From contig NZ_JAIWHV010000029.1 in assembly GCF_020177375.1 (NCBI RefSeq), forward strand, positions 1-42,899: a stretch of DNA of 42,899 bases. The letters run 5' to 3'. The notes beneath the pieces were generated by a model, which was not told the DNA's origin, ran no database searches, and saw nothing but the letters and a program-made list of their open reading frames with translations. The stretch comes from Saliphagus infecundisoli. GTDB lineage: Archaea > Halobacteriota > Halobacteria > Halobacteriales > Natrialbaceae. Of the stretch, positions 20,293 through 28,958 are shown one piece after another. Each line of letters begins with the position of its first letter. Position 1 is the stretch's first letter. Both the position numbers and the translations under genes were made by a program.

Positions 20293-23200
20293 ATGACCGA
20301 CAATGGCACTCACTCGAACCGCAAGCGGCGCTCGTTCCTCCAGGCGATGGCGGCGGCCGGCCTCGGCGCGACGGTCGGCTCCGGTCGGGCCGTCGCACAG
20401 AGCGACTCGGAGGACCTCGATTCGTACCACCAGGCCCTCCGGGACACCCTCACCGGCGAGGAGGGGCTTCCGGAGGGAGAGTTCGTCTACGGGACGAGCG
20501 AGGACGCCGTCCTCGAGGCGTTCGCGCTCGACCCGCCCGAAAGCGGCACGGAGACCGTCGTCGACGTGAACGCGGAGGTACCGATCACGCGGGCCGACCG
20601 CGTCGAGATGACCGAGGTTCCCGAGAACCCCTACGCCGCGACATACAGGGCGAACGTGACCGACCGCTCGTTCGAGGAGGGCGACGTCCTGCTCGTGGTG
20701 GTCTACCTCCGGGGCGTCGGGACCGCGAGCGCGGGCGAACCCGTCGAGACCCAGGCGGGATTCAAGTGGCAGTACACGAACCCGGACGGCTCGACGGGTT
20801 ACTCGGAGAACATGATCGAGGGGACCGTGCAGGTTTCGCCGGGCCAGCAGTGGCAGCGCTACTACTTCCCGATCGAGGTCATCGCCAGACCCGACGGCTC
20901 GGCGTTCCAGCCCTATACCGAGTTCTGGACGGGGTACGGCGAACAGACCGTCGAGTTCGGCGGCCTCGCGCTGGTCGACTACGGTGACACGGACGTCGCG
21001 GTCGGGGACCTCCCGACGAGTTCCTTCGACTACGACTACCCGGGACGGGCCGAGGACGCCGCGTGGCGCGACGCCGCCAACCAGCGCATCGAGGAGATCC
21101 GGACGACCGACCTCGAGGTCACCGTGGTCAACGAGCACGGCGATCCGGTCGAGGGTGCGGCCGTCGACGTGGCGATGCAGGAACACGCCTTCGACTTCGG
21201 GTCGGCGGTCTCGGCCGCGCAGTTCCCCGACGGCAACGAGACCTACCGCGAGACGTTCCTGGAGAACTTCAACAAGGCCGTGCCCGAGAACGGGCTGAAG
21301 GTGCCGGCGTGGGAGGGCGAGTACGGCGAGTCCCTCGATCGGGACAACACCCGTGCGGCCATCGACTGGCTGACCGAGCGCGATATTCCCACGCGGGGCC
21401 ACGCCCTGGTGTGGTCGACCTACGACTGGATGGGGATCGATTCGGACCAGTCGGCCACCGAGATCAACGAGGAGGTAAAGCGGCTCATCCGCGAGCGCGC
21501 CGACGAGTTCGAGGGCCGGCTCCCGGAGTGGGACATGCACAACCACCCCCTGTTCTACCCCGAGATCTGGGAGGACATCGGGCGGGAGTACGTCCTCGAC
21601 TGGTGGGAGACTGCCCACGAGGCCGTCCCCGACTCCCGGATGTATATCAACGAGATTAACATCCTCAACGGGAACCTCGCGGATTCCTACTACGACCACA
21701 TCGGCTGGCTCCAGGACAACGGCGCGGACGTCGAGGGGATCGGCTTTATGAGCCACTTCACGCTCGGCAGCCTCACGCCGCCGTCGGAACTGGTCTCGAC
21801 GTTCGACCGGTTCGCGGAGTTCGGGGTCCCCCTCCAGCTCACCGAGTTCGACGTCCAGATCAACGACCGGGGCAGCGAAAACGAGGTCGAGACCCAGGCC
21901 GACTACGTCCGGGACGTCCTGACGGCGGCCTTTAGCCACGAGGCCGTCGACGGCGTGATGTCGTGGGGCTTCTGGCCCGACGAACACTGGCGCCCCACCG
22001 CGGCCTACTACGACAGCGACTGGTCGCTGCGGCCCCACGGTGAGGTCTACCGGGACCTCGTGCTCGGCGAGTGGTGGACCGACGTCTCGGGCGAGACCGA
22101 TTCCGAAGGTGCCTACGCCACCGACGGCTTCAAGGGGACTTACGAGATCACCGCGCGCGCGAACGGCTCGCTCGGCGCCACGACGGTGACCGTCGACGAC
22201 GAGAACGGGTCGGCCACCGTCGAACTCTCGCCCGCGTCGATCGCCGACGTCGAACTCGACGTTCCGACACACACCCTCGAGACGGGCGAAACCACGGACG
22301 TCGGCGTCACGATCGTCACCGAGCGCGGGCGGGAACTCGGGGCCAGCGCCGACAGCCTGTCGTTCGAAACGAGCGACGCGAGCGTCGTCACCGTCGACGG
22401 CGAGGGCGTCGTCACCGGGGCCGGCGCCGGTACGGCGACCGTCACGGCGGTCACGACCGCCTACGGCGATACGGCGGCCGCGAGCGCGACGGTCACGGTC
22501 AACGGCGACGAGTCGGAGACGGTACTCGAGGACGATGCGACGGACCTCTCGAAGACCGACTCGAACGCGAACGTCACGGTCGGCAGCCGCGACGCCGGCT
22601 TCGGGGAGGACAGCTGGTTCGAGAAGACCACGGCGGATGAGCCGAGTTCGGTGACCTACCGCGCCCCCAACGGGTTCGACGCGTTCGACGTGACCGCGCG
22701 CGTCAACTACTCGGCCACCAACGGCGGCGACTTCGAGGACCTGGTCCTCGAGGCCTCGGCCGAGGGCGACTCCTTCGAGGCCGTCGACGCGAGCCACGAG
22801 GTCGTGACACCCGCCAACGACTCCAACGGCTACTACGCCGAGTGGCGCTACGCGGTCGAGTCGGGAATTCCGGAGGACGCCACCCACCTTCGGATCACGA
22901 TCCCGCCGACGGGGGCGAACTTCTACGTCTACCTCACGTCGGTCTCGCTCTCACGAGCCCAGTCGGTCGATCGGACCGGCCCCTCGATCGTGATCGACGA
23001 CCTCCAGGCCGACCGCACGTACGAGGCGCCCCACGAGGCCGACGTGTCCGTCAGCGACGAGGGCGCGATCGCAGAGCGGTCGGTGACCCTCGACGGCGAT
23101 TCGTGGGCGGGCGGGACGCTCACCGCCCGCGGCCGGCGCCGCCTCGCAGCCAGCGCGACCGATTCGGCGGGGATCACGACCGACCTCGGATTCGCCTTCA

Positions 23201-23736
23201 CGGTCGAGAACGCCGACCACGACCTGATCGCCCGCCAGAAGCCGAGCGCGACCGACGCGACCGTGGGCGAACGCCTCACGTTCCAGGTGCAGGACACCAC
23301 CGGCAACGACCGCTGGATCGACTCGCTGGAGTGGTCCTTCGGCGACGGAACCGCCGAGACGGGCTGGTGGGCCGCCCACCGGTTCGAGGACCCAGGTTCC
23401 TACCGCGTCTCGCTGACCGCGACCGACAATCAGGGCCGCACGACCACCGACACGGTGATCGTGCGGGCCGCGGATCTCGACGGCCCCCTCGCGCGGGCGA
23501 AGCCGGGCACGACCGAGGCGGCCGTCGGCGAGCGGATCACGTTCGACGTCGAGGACGCCACGGGCAAGGGTCGCTGGATCGACTCGCTCGAATGGACGTT
23601 CGGCGACGGCACCACTGGGACGGGCTGGTGGGTCGAGCACCGCTACGACGAGACGGGCACCTACACCGTGGCGCTGACCGCGACGGACAACACGGACCAC
23701 TCCACCACCCACGAGGTCGAGATCACGGTCTCCTGA
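20293..23736 (+). CDS. secreted multidomain GH10-like protein lacking the usual acid/base Glu
   Basis: An 1147-residue exported protein. Order: Tat signal (KRRSFLQAMAAAG, residues 11-23, cleaved near 36); a beta-sandwich, CBM-like region (about 85-250); GH10-like barrel (about 275-595); a short Ig-like segment; a BIG2-like domain (about 652-738); a CBM-like beta domain (about 740-890); another Ig-like segment; two PKD domains (about 976-1147) with SLEWSFGDGT and SLEWTFGDGT. The nucleophile is present as Glu518 in LQLTEFDVQ, but where GH10 has WDVVNEP this protein has WDMHNHP, so His418 replaces the acid/base Glu. It may be a substrate-binding pseudoenzyme, or a GH10 relative with altered chemistry. 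Accessory domains suit binding to plant polysaccharide. Confidence 0.85.
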   Translation: MTDNGTHSNRKRRSFLQAMAAAGLGATVGSGRAVAQSDSEDLDSYHQALRDTLTGEEGLPEGEFVYGTSEDAVLEAFALDPPESGTETVVDVNAEVPITRADRVEMTEVPENPYAATYRANVTDRSFEEGDVLLVVVYLRGVGTASAGEPVETQAGFKWQYTNPDGSTGYSENMIEGTVQVSPGQQWQRYYFPIEVIARPDGSAFQPYTEFWTGYGEQTVEFGGLALVDYGDTDVAVGDLPTSSFDYDYPGRAEDAAWRDAANQRIEEIRTTDLEVTVVNEHGDPVEGAAVDVAMQEHAFDFGSAVSAAQFPDGNETYRETFLENFNKAVPENGLKVPAWEGEYGESLDRDNTRAAIDWLTERDIPTRGHALVWSTYDWMGIDSDQSATEINEEVKRLIRERADEFEGRLPEWDMHNHPLFYPEIWEDIGREYVLDWWETAHEAVPDSRMYINEINILNGNLADSYYDHIGWLQDNGADVEGIGFMSHFTLGSLTPPSELVSTFDRFAEFGVPLQLTEFDVQINDRGSENEVETQADYVRDVLTAAFSHEAVDGVMSWGFWPDEHWRPTAAYYDSDWSLRPHGEVYRDLVLGEWWTDVSGETDSEGAYATDGFKGTYEITARANGSLGATTVTVDDENGSATVELSPASIADVELDVPTHTLETGETTDVGVTIVTERGRELGASADSLSFETSDASVVTVDGEGVVTGAGAGTATVTAVTTAYGDTAAASATVTVNGDESETVLEDDATDLSKTDSNANVTVGSRDAGFGEDSWFEKTTADEPSSVTYRAPNGFDAFDVTARVNYSATNGGDFEDLVLEASAEGDSFEAVDASHEVVTPANDSNGYYAEWRYAVESGIPEDATHLRITIPPTGANFYVYLTSVSLSRAQSVDRTGPSIVIDDLQADRTYEAPHEADVSVSDEGAIAERSVTLDGDSWAGGTLTARGRRRLAASATDSAGITTDLGFAFTVENADHDLIARQKPSATDATVGERLTFQVQDTTGNDRWIDSLEWSFGDGTAETGWWAAHRFEDPGSYRVSLTATDNQGRTTTDTVIVRAADLDGPLARAKPGTTEAAVGERITFDVEDATGKGRWIDSLEWTFGDGTTGTGWWVEHRYDETGTYTVALTATDNTDHSTTHEVEITVS

Positions 23737-23859
23737 CCGCTCGTCCGCGGCGTCCCGGACGGCGGTTCTCCGTCTCGTGGGTCGCATGTTTTCGACCGAC
23801 GGTTGGGATCGAAAGAGAAAAGCGCGTTCGTGGTTGCCGTCGGAATTCCGATGTCGCGT

Positions 23860-25932
23860 TCAGACGGCCGGTGGTCGGCCGTGTTCGTCCTTGATTCCTG
23901 AATGCTCGTAGAAGAAGGCACAGAGGGTGTCCCGCCACCGCTTCGCCTGCAGGACGTGCTCGTCGAAGCGTTCGGCGACGTGGCGGTACCGGCGCTCGTC
24001 GATCTCGCCCTCGAGACCCTGCCACCGATCCCGCAGCTCCTCGACGGCCTCGACGCCCGCAAAGCAGTTGTCGTAGAGGCGTTGGACCACCGTGGTGCCG
24101 TCTTCGAGTTCGTGGTCCCAGGGGAGGTGATGAAAGAAGAGCAGCAGTTCCTCGGGGCAGGTCTCGGGGTCCTCGTAGCGGGCGGCGATTGGCTCGCGGT
24201 ATTGGCCGGCGTAGCCGCTTCCCGCGGCGGTCCGGTCGTAGCCGATCCCCTCCTCGGTCGCGCCGTGGTACTCGGGCCACTCCTCGGGGGCGGGATCGTA
24301 GTGGTTCTCCAGGGCGGCCTCGCCGTTGTACATCATGTGCATCAGCCCGATCCCCCCGGTGTGGTAGTCGATCGAGGCCTGCCAGGACTCCATGAGGATC
24401 TCGAGGATCGTCTCCCCGGCGTCGCCAGCGCCGAACGTCTGTCGGGTCCACTCGTCGGCGATCTCCTCCGAGCCGAGGTCGGGATCCCACGCGAGCCGGC
24501 CGAAGCCGTAGAGGTTCGACCCCAGAAGGTAGTGACCGAACCAGTTCGGGTCGTCGCCGACGATGCCGACGCCGGCGATGCCCTGGCCCTCCCGGTCGGC
24601 GAGCAACTCCTTGACGGGTGTATCGGGGCCGTCGGCGTGGGTGTCAAAGTCGAGGACCTCCTTCCACTGGGGTACCAGATAACAGGCGTGGACGCCCTGG
24701 CCGGTGTACTCGCCGGTGATCTGGAGCTCACAGCCCAGATCGGTGTCGGGCATCGCGCCGAACAGCGTCGAGACGGGCTCGCGGGGCTGGAAGTCGATGG
24801 GGCCGTTCTTGATCTGGACGGTGACGTTGTCGGCGAACTCTCCGTCTAAGGGTTCGAACGTCTCGTAGGCCTGGACCGCCCGGTCGTCGTGCTCGGAGTA
24901 GACGAACGCGCGCCACCAGAGCCGGCCGCCGTGGGGCGCTAACGCCTCCGCGATGACGTTCGCGCCCTCGGCGTGGTCCCGGTCGTAATCGTAGGGGCCG
25001 AGCTGGCCCTCCGAGTCGGCTTTCACGACGAACCCGCCGAAGTCCGGGATCAGGTCGTACACCTCCGTGGCTTTCCGTTCCCACCACGCCGCGACCTCGG
25101 GCTCTACGGGGTCGGCGGTGTCGAGATCGCTGGCCAACACCGGCGAGGCGAAGTTCACCGAGAGGTAGAGCTCGATCCCGTAGCGTCGGAAGACGCCGGC
25201 GAGCGCGGCGATCTTCTCGAGGTTCCGGCTCTCGATGAGTTGCCAGCCCTCCCACTCCGAGGTCGCATCGTTCGCGCCCTCGCGTCCGGGAATCCTCGTG
25301 TTGACATTGTTGACCGAGATCCCGTTGATCCCCACCGAGGCGAGCAGCCGGGCGTAGTCGGCGTAGCGTTCGTTGAGGTCGGGCAGGCGCTCCCAGTCGA
25401 AGATCGAGGGGCCGGCGTAGCCGCGCTCGACCTTCCGGCGGAAGGGGTTGTCCCAGTGGTCGACGATCCGTTCGGCGTTGGCGGGTTCGGAGACGATATC
25501 GAGGTCGTCGATCGGCTCGCCCAGGCTCATGAGCCGGAGCAGGTGGAAGGTGCCGTAGACGAGGCCGGCGTCGGCGGGTGCCGTCAGCACGGTGCAGTCG
25601 CTGCCCTCCCACTCGACCGACCGAATGAGAAAGCCGTCGTCGTCGAGTGCTCGTACTTCCTCCGGATCGACCGTCTCGCTGATCGGGCGCAGCTCCTCGG
25701 GGCCGCCGATCGCGAGAAAGCCCTCGACGGATCGCGGCGGGTGGTGCCAGAGGTGGGGCTCGCGGTCGAGCAGACCCCCCAGTCCCCGGCGGAGTTCCTC
25801 GCGGACGGCGACGAGTTCGGGGCCGGCGTCGGAGACGTAGGCGTGGGTACAGAGCCGGCGGTAGGTGTCGAGCCGATCGCTCTCGGCGCGGTCGTACCGG
25901 AGCCAGCAGTCGTCGTACTCGGAATCGAACAT
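23860..25932 (-). CDS. GH67 alpha-glucuronidase
   Basis: A 690-residue cytoplasmic enzyme of normal GH67 length. The catalytic set is visible: Glu308 in VKADSEGQLGPYDY, Asp380 in KNGPIDFQPREP and Glu408 in ELQITGEYTG. The spacings (72 and 28 residues) agree with those known for Cellvibrio GlcA67A. The ATG at 25932 (MFDSEYDD) is preferred to the frame's earlier start. No signal peptide, so it acts on imported aldouronic acids, removing (4-O-methyl)glucuronate from the non-reducing-end xylose. It is convergent with the GH10-like gene and lies just downstream of the cytoplasmic GH10 xylanase on the same strand, probably co-transcribed. Glucuronate isomerase at the right edge would take its product. 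Confidence 0.95.
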   Translation of the reverse strand: MFDSEYDDCWLRYDRAESDRLDTYRRLCTHAYVSDAGPELVAVREELRRGLGGLLDREPHLWHHPPRSVEGFLAIGGPEELRPISETVDPEEVRALDDDGFLIRSVEWEGSDCTVLTAPADAGLVYGTFHLLRLMSLGEPIDDLDIVSEPANAERIVDHWDNPFRRKVERGYAGPSIFDWERLPDLNERYADYARLLASVGINGISVNNVNTRIPGREGANDATSEWEGWQLIESRNLEKIAALAGVFRRYGIELYLSVNFASPVLASDLDTADPVEPEVAAWWERKATEVYDLIPDFGGFVVKADSEGQLGPYDYDRDHAEGANVIAEALAPHGGRLWWRAFVYSEHDDRAVQAYETFEPLDGEFADNVTVQIKNGPIDFQPREPVSTLFGAMPDTDLGCELQITGEYTGQGVHACYLVPQWKEVLDFDTHADGPDTPVKELLADREGQGIAGVGIVGDDPNWFGHYLLGSNLYGFGRLAWDPDLGSEEIADEWTRQTFGAGDAGETILEILMESWQASIDYHTGGIGLMHMMYNGEAALENHYDPAPEEWPEYHGATEEGIGYDRTAAGSGYAGQYREPIAARYEDPETCPEELLLFFHHLPWDHELEDGTTVVQRLYDNCFAGVEAVEELRDRWQGLEGEIDERRYRHVAERFDEHVLQAKRWRDTLCAFFYEHSGIKDEHGRPPAV

Positions 25933-26001
25933 ACTCGCTCTCCGGTATGGGGGTTCCAAAACGTTCCGCTTCGATCCGCCCCGAGCGCGACGCCCGGCCG
26001 G

Positions 26002-26970
26002 TCAGTCCTCGAGGACGGCTCGGACGGCGTCGTAGGCGGGTTTGGGGTCGTAGCGTTCGTCGAACAGGAGCGGGTCGCCGGTGTAGCGCTCGGGGAAGTC
26101 CGCAAAGCCCCGGAGCCACGTGCTCGCGTCGGCGACGCCCCACGTGACGATGGTCTCACACCCCGCATCGAGACACGCCTCGAAGACGTCACGGTAGTAG
26201 TCGGCCTGGACCTCGAGGGGGTCGTCGGGGACCTCCCCCCGGTGGAAGGCGACGTCCATCTCGGTGATCTGGACGTCGAGTCCCAGCTCGCGGAACCGCT
26301 CGATGTTCTCGCCGATGCTTTCGGGATCGGGATGGTCCCCGAGGGCGTGAAGCTGGAGTCCGACGCCATCGACGGGAATTCCCCGGTCGAGCATGCCCTC
26401 GAGGAGGTCGTAGATCGCGTCGGACTTCTCGTTTATCGCGTCGGCGCCGTAGTCGTTGTAGTAGAGGTCGGCGTCGGTAGCTTCGCTTGCCCACTCGAAG
26501 GCGAGATCGAGATACTCCTCGCCGAGGGCCTCCGACCAGACCGTTTCCCGGAGGCTCCCGTCGTCGGCGATCGCCTCGTTGACGACGTCCCAGGCGTCTA
26601 TCTTCGCGCGGTAGCGCCCCGCGACGGTGTGGATGTGATCTCTGAGGAACGTACGGATCTGGTCGTCTGTATGCTCCCAGGCCTCGAACCAGTCGGGCTT
26701 CTGGTTGTGCCAGACGAGCGTGTGTCCCCGGACGTACTTGTCGTGGGCCGCGCCGAAGTTCACGATCGCGTCGGCGTCGGTGAAGTCGTAGGTCTTCGGC
26801 GACGGGCGCAGTGGCCCCATCTTCAGGGCGTTTTCGGGCGTGATCGCGTTGAACTCGTCTTTCGCGCGCTTCCAGTAGCTCGGATCGCTTCGCAGGCTGC
26901 CGGGCGCCAGGGCGGCCCCGATTCGAACGTCGCGCTCGTCGGCGATTTCGCGCAGTGGTTGATCGACCAT
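26002..26970 (-). CDS. cytoplasmic GH10 endo-1,4-beta-xylanase
   Basis: A 322-residue single-domain GH10 barrel with no signal peptide. Acid/base Glu132 is in WDVVNEAIADDG and nucleophile Glu237 in VQITEMDVAF; RGHTLVWHNQ (His83, His88) and ITPENALKMG complete the family signature. It should hydrolyse imported xylo-oligosaccharides. A tttaggtac box 25-33 bases before the ATG and a GGGAG just upstream support the start. The alpha-glucuronidase gene follows 69 bases downstream in the same direction. Compare the exported GH10-like protein, which lacks the acid/base residue found here. Confidence 0.94.
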   Translation of the reverse strand: MVDQPLREIADERDVRIGAALAPGSLRSDPSYWKRAKDEFNAITPENALKMGPLRPSPKTYDFTDADAIVNFGAAHDKYVRGHTLVWHNQKPDWFEAWEHTDDQIRTFLRDHIHTVAGRYRAKIDAWDVVNEAIADDGSLRETVWSEALGEEYLDLAFEWASEATDADLYYNDYGADAINEKSDAIYDLLEGMLDRGIPVDGVGLQLHALGDHPDPESIGENIERFRELGLDVQITEMDVAFHRGEVPDDPLEVQADYYRDVFEACLDAGCETIVTWGVADASTWLRGFADFPERYTGDPLLFDERYDPKPAYDAVRAVLED

Positions 26971-27048
26971 CGTCTCCCTTCAGGTTGATCCCGTACCTAA
27001 AGCTACGGGTAGCGGTTCCCCCGCTCGACGACCGGAGTCGTCTCCGTA

Positions 27049-27066
27049 ATACTATACTGAACCATA
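27049..27066 (-). promoter_or_regulatory. TATGGT-N3-GTATAGTAT motif upstream of GH10 xylanase
   Basis: On the minus strand this reads TATGGTTCAGTATAGTAT, about 80-95 bases above the GH10 start. It matches the motif directly before the sugar-binding protein gene (12011-12030) except for two bases in spacing. Two copies in front of two functionally linked genes suggest a shared regulator site, upstream here and start-proximal there. Confidence 0.35.
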
Positions 27067-27318
27067 TTCCCCAATATACAAAGTGCGTTCTCTGATGGTG
27101 GAACGGACTGGTTCCCTGGGATCCTCCGCTATTCCGTTACAAACGTACATGTGTAAGTGGTTTCGAACGCGCGATGGAACAACTCCCACGCCACTACGGG
27201 CGCCGGAGAACTGAAACACGAGCCCTCCCGGTCCACCTTCCTCCGATTTCGGACCCTCACACAGAATATCTTTCTCTCAGAGAGAACGAGATCCGCGAAC
27301 GGAGAAACGACGTGTTCT

Positions 27319-27354
27319 GTTCCCGAACGACCCTGAACGATCCCGATCGGGAAC
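27319..27354 (-). terminator. inverted repeat past small membrane protein gene
   Basis: GTTCCCGA (27319-27326) and TCGGGAAC (27347-27354) are perfect 8-base arms; a compact palindrome TCCCGATCGGGA (27341-27352) overlaps the right arm. It lies 22 bases beyond the stop codon of the leftward gene at 27376-27609. It may be a terminator hairpin or a binding site. Confidence 0.3.
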
Positions 27355-27375
27355 GGTTCGGCGGGGGTCGGCCAG

Positions 27376-27609
27376 CTATCGCCTCCGGTTGCGCCGCTCG
27401 AAGGGGTCTTCGTCCTCGTCTTCGATGGCTTCGGCGTCGAGTTGGCGCCCCCGGTACTCGAAGTAGCCCCAGGCGAGAAAGAGGGCGCCGACGATGACGG
27501 CCGAGGCACCCTCGCCGCGCACGAGGAAGTACGCGACGGCGCCGGCGGCAAGCAGTATCGTCACGAGCAGCGCCCGTCGCGTGGAGTTCCGGAGCCCCGA
27601 TATGTCCAT
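27376..27609 (-). CDS. small two-helix membrane protein, unknown
   Basis: A 77-residue protein: a basic N terminus (MDISGLRNSTRR), two hydrophobic segments (about 14-30 and 35-52), and an acidic then Arg-rich tail (EDEDEDPFERRNRRR). The ATG at 27609 is used in place of the longer frame start. It is divergent from the RraA-family gene with 84 bases between. I do not recognise the family. Confidence 0.6.
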   Translation of the reverse strand: MDISGLRNSTRRALLVTILLAAGAVAYFLVRGEGASAVIVGALFLAWGYFEYRGRQLDAEAIEDEDEDPFERRNRRR

Positions 27610-27693
27610 ACGTCGTTTCGGAGGGCCAGCCACTCAGTAGTTGCGCTCGGAGCGGCAGGCTTATGGGCCGACCCCGAGTGGCTCCGGGCGCGA

Positions 27694-28368
27694 ATGACTC
27701 TCACGGACGACCAGCGCGAGCGGCTATCGAACCTTCACAGCGCACTCATCAACGACATCACCGACGAGATGGGGATCGGCGACAACGTCATCCCGGGGAC
27801 CCGGATCCGACCCGTCTGGAGCAGGGAGCCGGTCGTCGGCACTGCCCACCCCTCCCAGCGCGTCGAGATCGGCTACGAGGAGGAGGGGTCGGGCGACGAC
27901 CCCGAGGACTCCGAGTTCTTCCAGTATCTCGACTCCACCCAGGAGGGCGACTTCGTCGTGATGGCCGCCCCCAAGGACACCGAGGTCGGCCTCTGGGGCG
28001 AACTCCTCAGCACGATCGTCGCCCAGCAGGGCGCGGTCGGCGCCCTGATCGACGGCCCCACCCGGGACTCGCGGCTGATCGAGGAGCACGGCTTCCCGGT
28101 CTGGTCGGACGGTCACAGCGCGATCGAGTCGTTCGGTCGCGTCAGCTTCCGGGAGTGGGACGTCCCCGTCGAGGTCCACGGCGTCACCATCGCACCCGGC
28201 GATGTCCTCTTTGCCGACTACGAGTCGATCGTGGTCATCGATCCCGACGACGTCGAGGAGATCGTCGAACGCGGCGAGGAGGAGCTAGAGACCGAGGACG
28301 CGGTCCGGGCGGACATCCGGTCGGGCGATAGCGTCTTCGAGGTCTGGGATCGGTACGGTACCCTCTAG
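27694..28368 (+). CDS. RraA-family protein (aldolase/dehydratase-like)
   Basis: A 224-residue RraA / HMG-aldolase superfamily protein. Conserved parts are SALINDITDEMGIGDNVIPGTRIRPVW, GELLSTIVAQQGAVGALIDGPTRDSR (the Arg-Asp substrate and metal site) and VHGVTIAPGDVLFADYESIVVI. Members cleave 4-hydroxy-4-methyl-2-oxoglutarate or oxaloacetate, or in bacteria bind RNase E; the last is not applicable in archaea. Here a 2-oxo-acid lyase in sugar-acid breakdown is plausible. The ATG at 27694 has a gcttatggg box about 31 bases upstream. Its stop codon overlaps the convergent membrane-protein gene by four bases (CTAG). Confidence 0.82.
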   Translation: MTLTDDQRERLSNLHSALINDITDEMGIGDNVIPGTRIRPVWSREPVVGTAHPSQRVEIGYEEEGSGDDPEDSEFFQYLDSTQEGDFVVMAAPKDTEVGLWGELLSTIVAQQGAVGALIDGPTRDSRLIEEHGFPVWSDGHSAIESFGRVSFREWDVPVEVHGVTIAPGDVLFADYESIVVIDPDDVEEIVERGEEELETEDAVRADIRSGDSVFEVWDRYGTL

Positions 28369-28613
28369 TCGGTCCGGTACCGACGGAAGCGCCACCATCG
28401 GAGCCCCCGGGTGCTCGCCTTCAACAGGAAGAAGGCGGCGTAGCCGATCAGGCAGATGATGACCGCGGACGTCGCGTACAGGACGAGAAAGCCCGACCAC
28501 GTTCCCATGTCCGCACTCTCCAGGATCGCCGACAGCCCGAGCAGGATCGCGGCGATCGGCAACAGCGTGAGCAGGTACGGGTGTTCGAACCGGTCCATGT
28601 AGACGTCGATCAT
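28365..28613 (-). CDS. small membrane protein, unknown
   Basis: An 82-residue protein with two long hydrophobic segments (about 13-32 and 38-63) and a basic C terminus (STRGLRWWRFRRYRTD). The ATG at 28613 is preferred to a TTG at 28643. Its stop codon shares four bases with the convergent RraA-family gene. Family not recognised. Confidence 0.6.
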   Translation of the reverse strand: MIDVYMDRFEHPYLLTLLPIAAILLGLSAILESADMGTWSGFLVLYATSAVIICLIGYAAFFLLKASTRGLRWWRFRRYRTD

Positions 28614-28748
28614 GTCCGGGTGGTCGGGGTCCCGCCATATCAATCATGCGATCGACCCACACCGGATACCCCCGACCCCCGATCGATCGTCGGGACCGTG
28701 GGGACCCCGATCACCACCCTTTTGCCCGCAGACACGGTATCTCGGGAC

Positions 28749-28958
28749 ATGGCCCGCTCGCCCGCAAGCATGAGCCAGCAACTGTGGATGTCGCTTCTGG
28801 CCGTCAGCGCCGCGATGCTCGCCCTGCTCGGCTGGTCGTTTCTCCATCTCGAGCCGGGCACCTCCTCGTACGCGATCGGACAGGTCAGCGCGATCATCGT
28901 CGGCACGACCCTCGTGGGGTCGCTTCTCGCCTTGCTCTCGGGCTGGAAACCGTTCTAA
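28749..28958 (+). CDS. small two-helix membrane protein, unknown
   Basis: A 69-residue protein with two hydrophobic segments (about 12-30 and 42-62). The ATG at 28749 has a cctttttg box about 30 bases upstream; a second in-frame ATG at 28770 is possible. Its stop codon overlaps by four bases the stop of the convergent Opp-type ATPase gene. Function unknown. Confidence 0.55.
   Translation: MARSPASMSQQLWMSLLAVSAAMLALLGWSFLHLEPGTSSYAIGQVSAIIVGTTLVGSLLALLSGWKPF

Larger units (their letters stand above)
26971..27375. other. intergenic region upstream of GH10 gene
   Basis: About 400 bases with no credible gene. It holds the GH10 promoter (gtacctaaagc at 26993-27003, plus the motif at 27049-27066), a perfect 7-1-7 inverted repeat TTCTCTC-A-GAGAGAA at 27272-27286, and a long inverted repeat GTTCCCGA...TCGGGAAC at 27319-27354 that could end the transcript of the small membrane protein gene to its right. 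Confidence 0.5.

Noticed and set aside
20203-22887. 894-residue minus-strand open frame
   Set aside because: Complete antisense shadow of the GH10-like gene, which has clear signal peptide and domains.
24973-26988. 671-residue plus-strand open frame
   Set aside because: Antisense to the GH67 and cytoplasmic GH10 genes, both of which show catalytic motifs.
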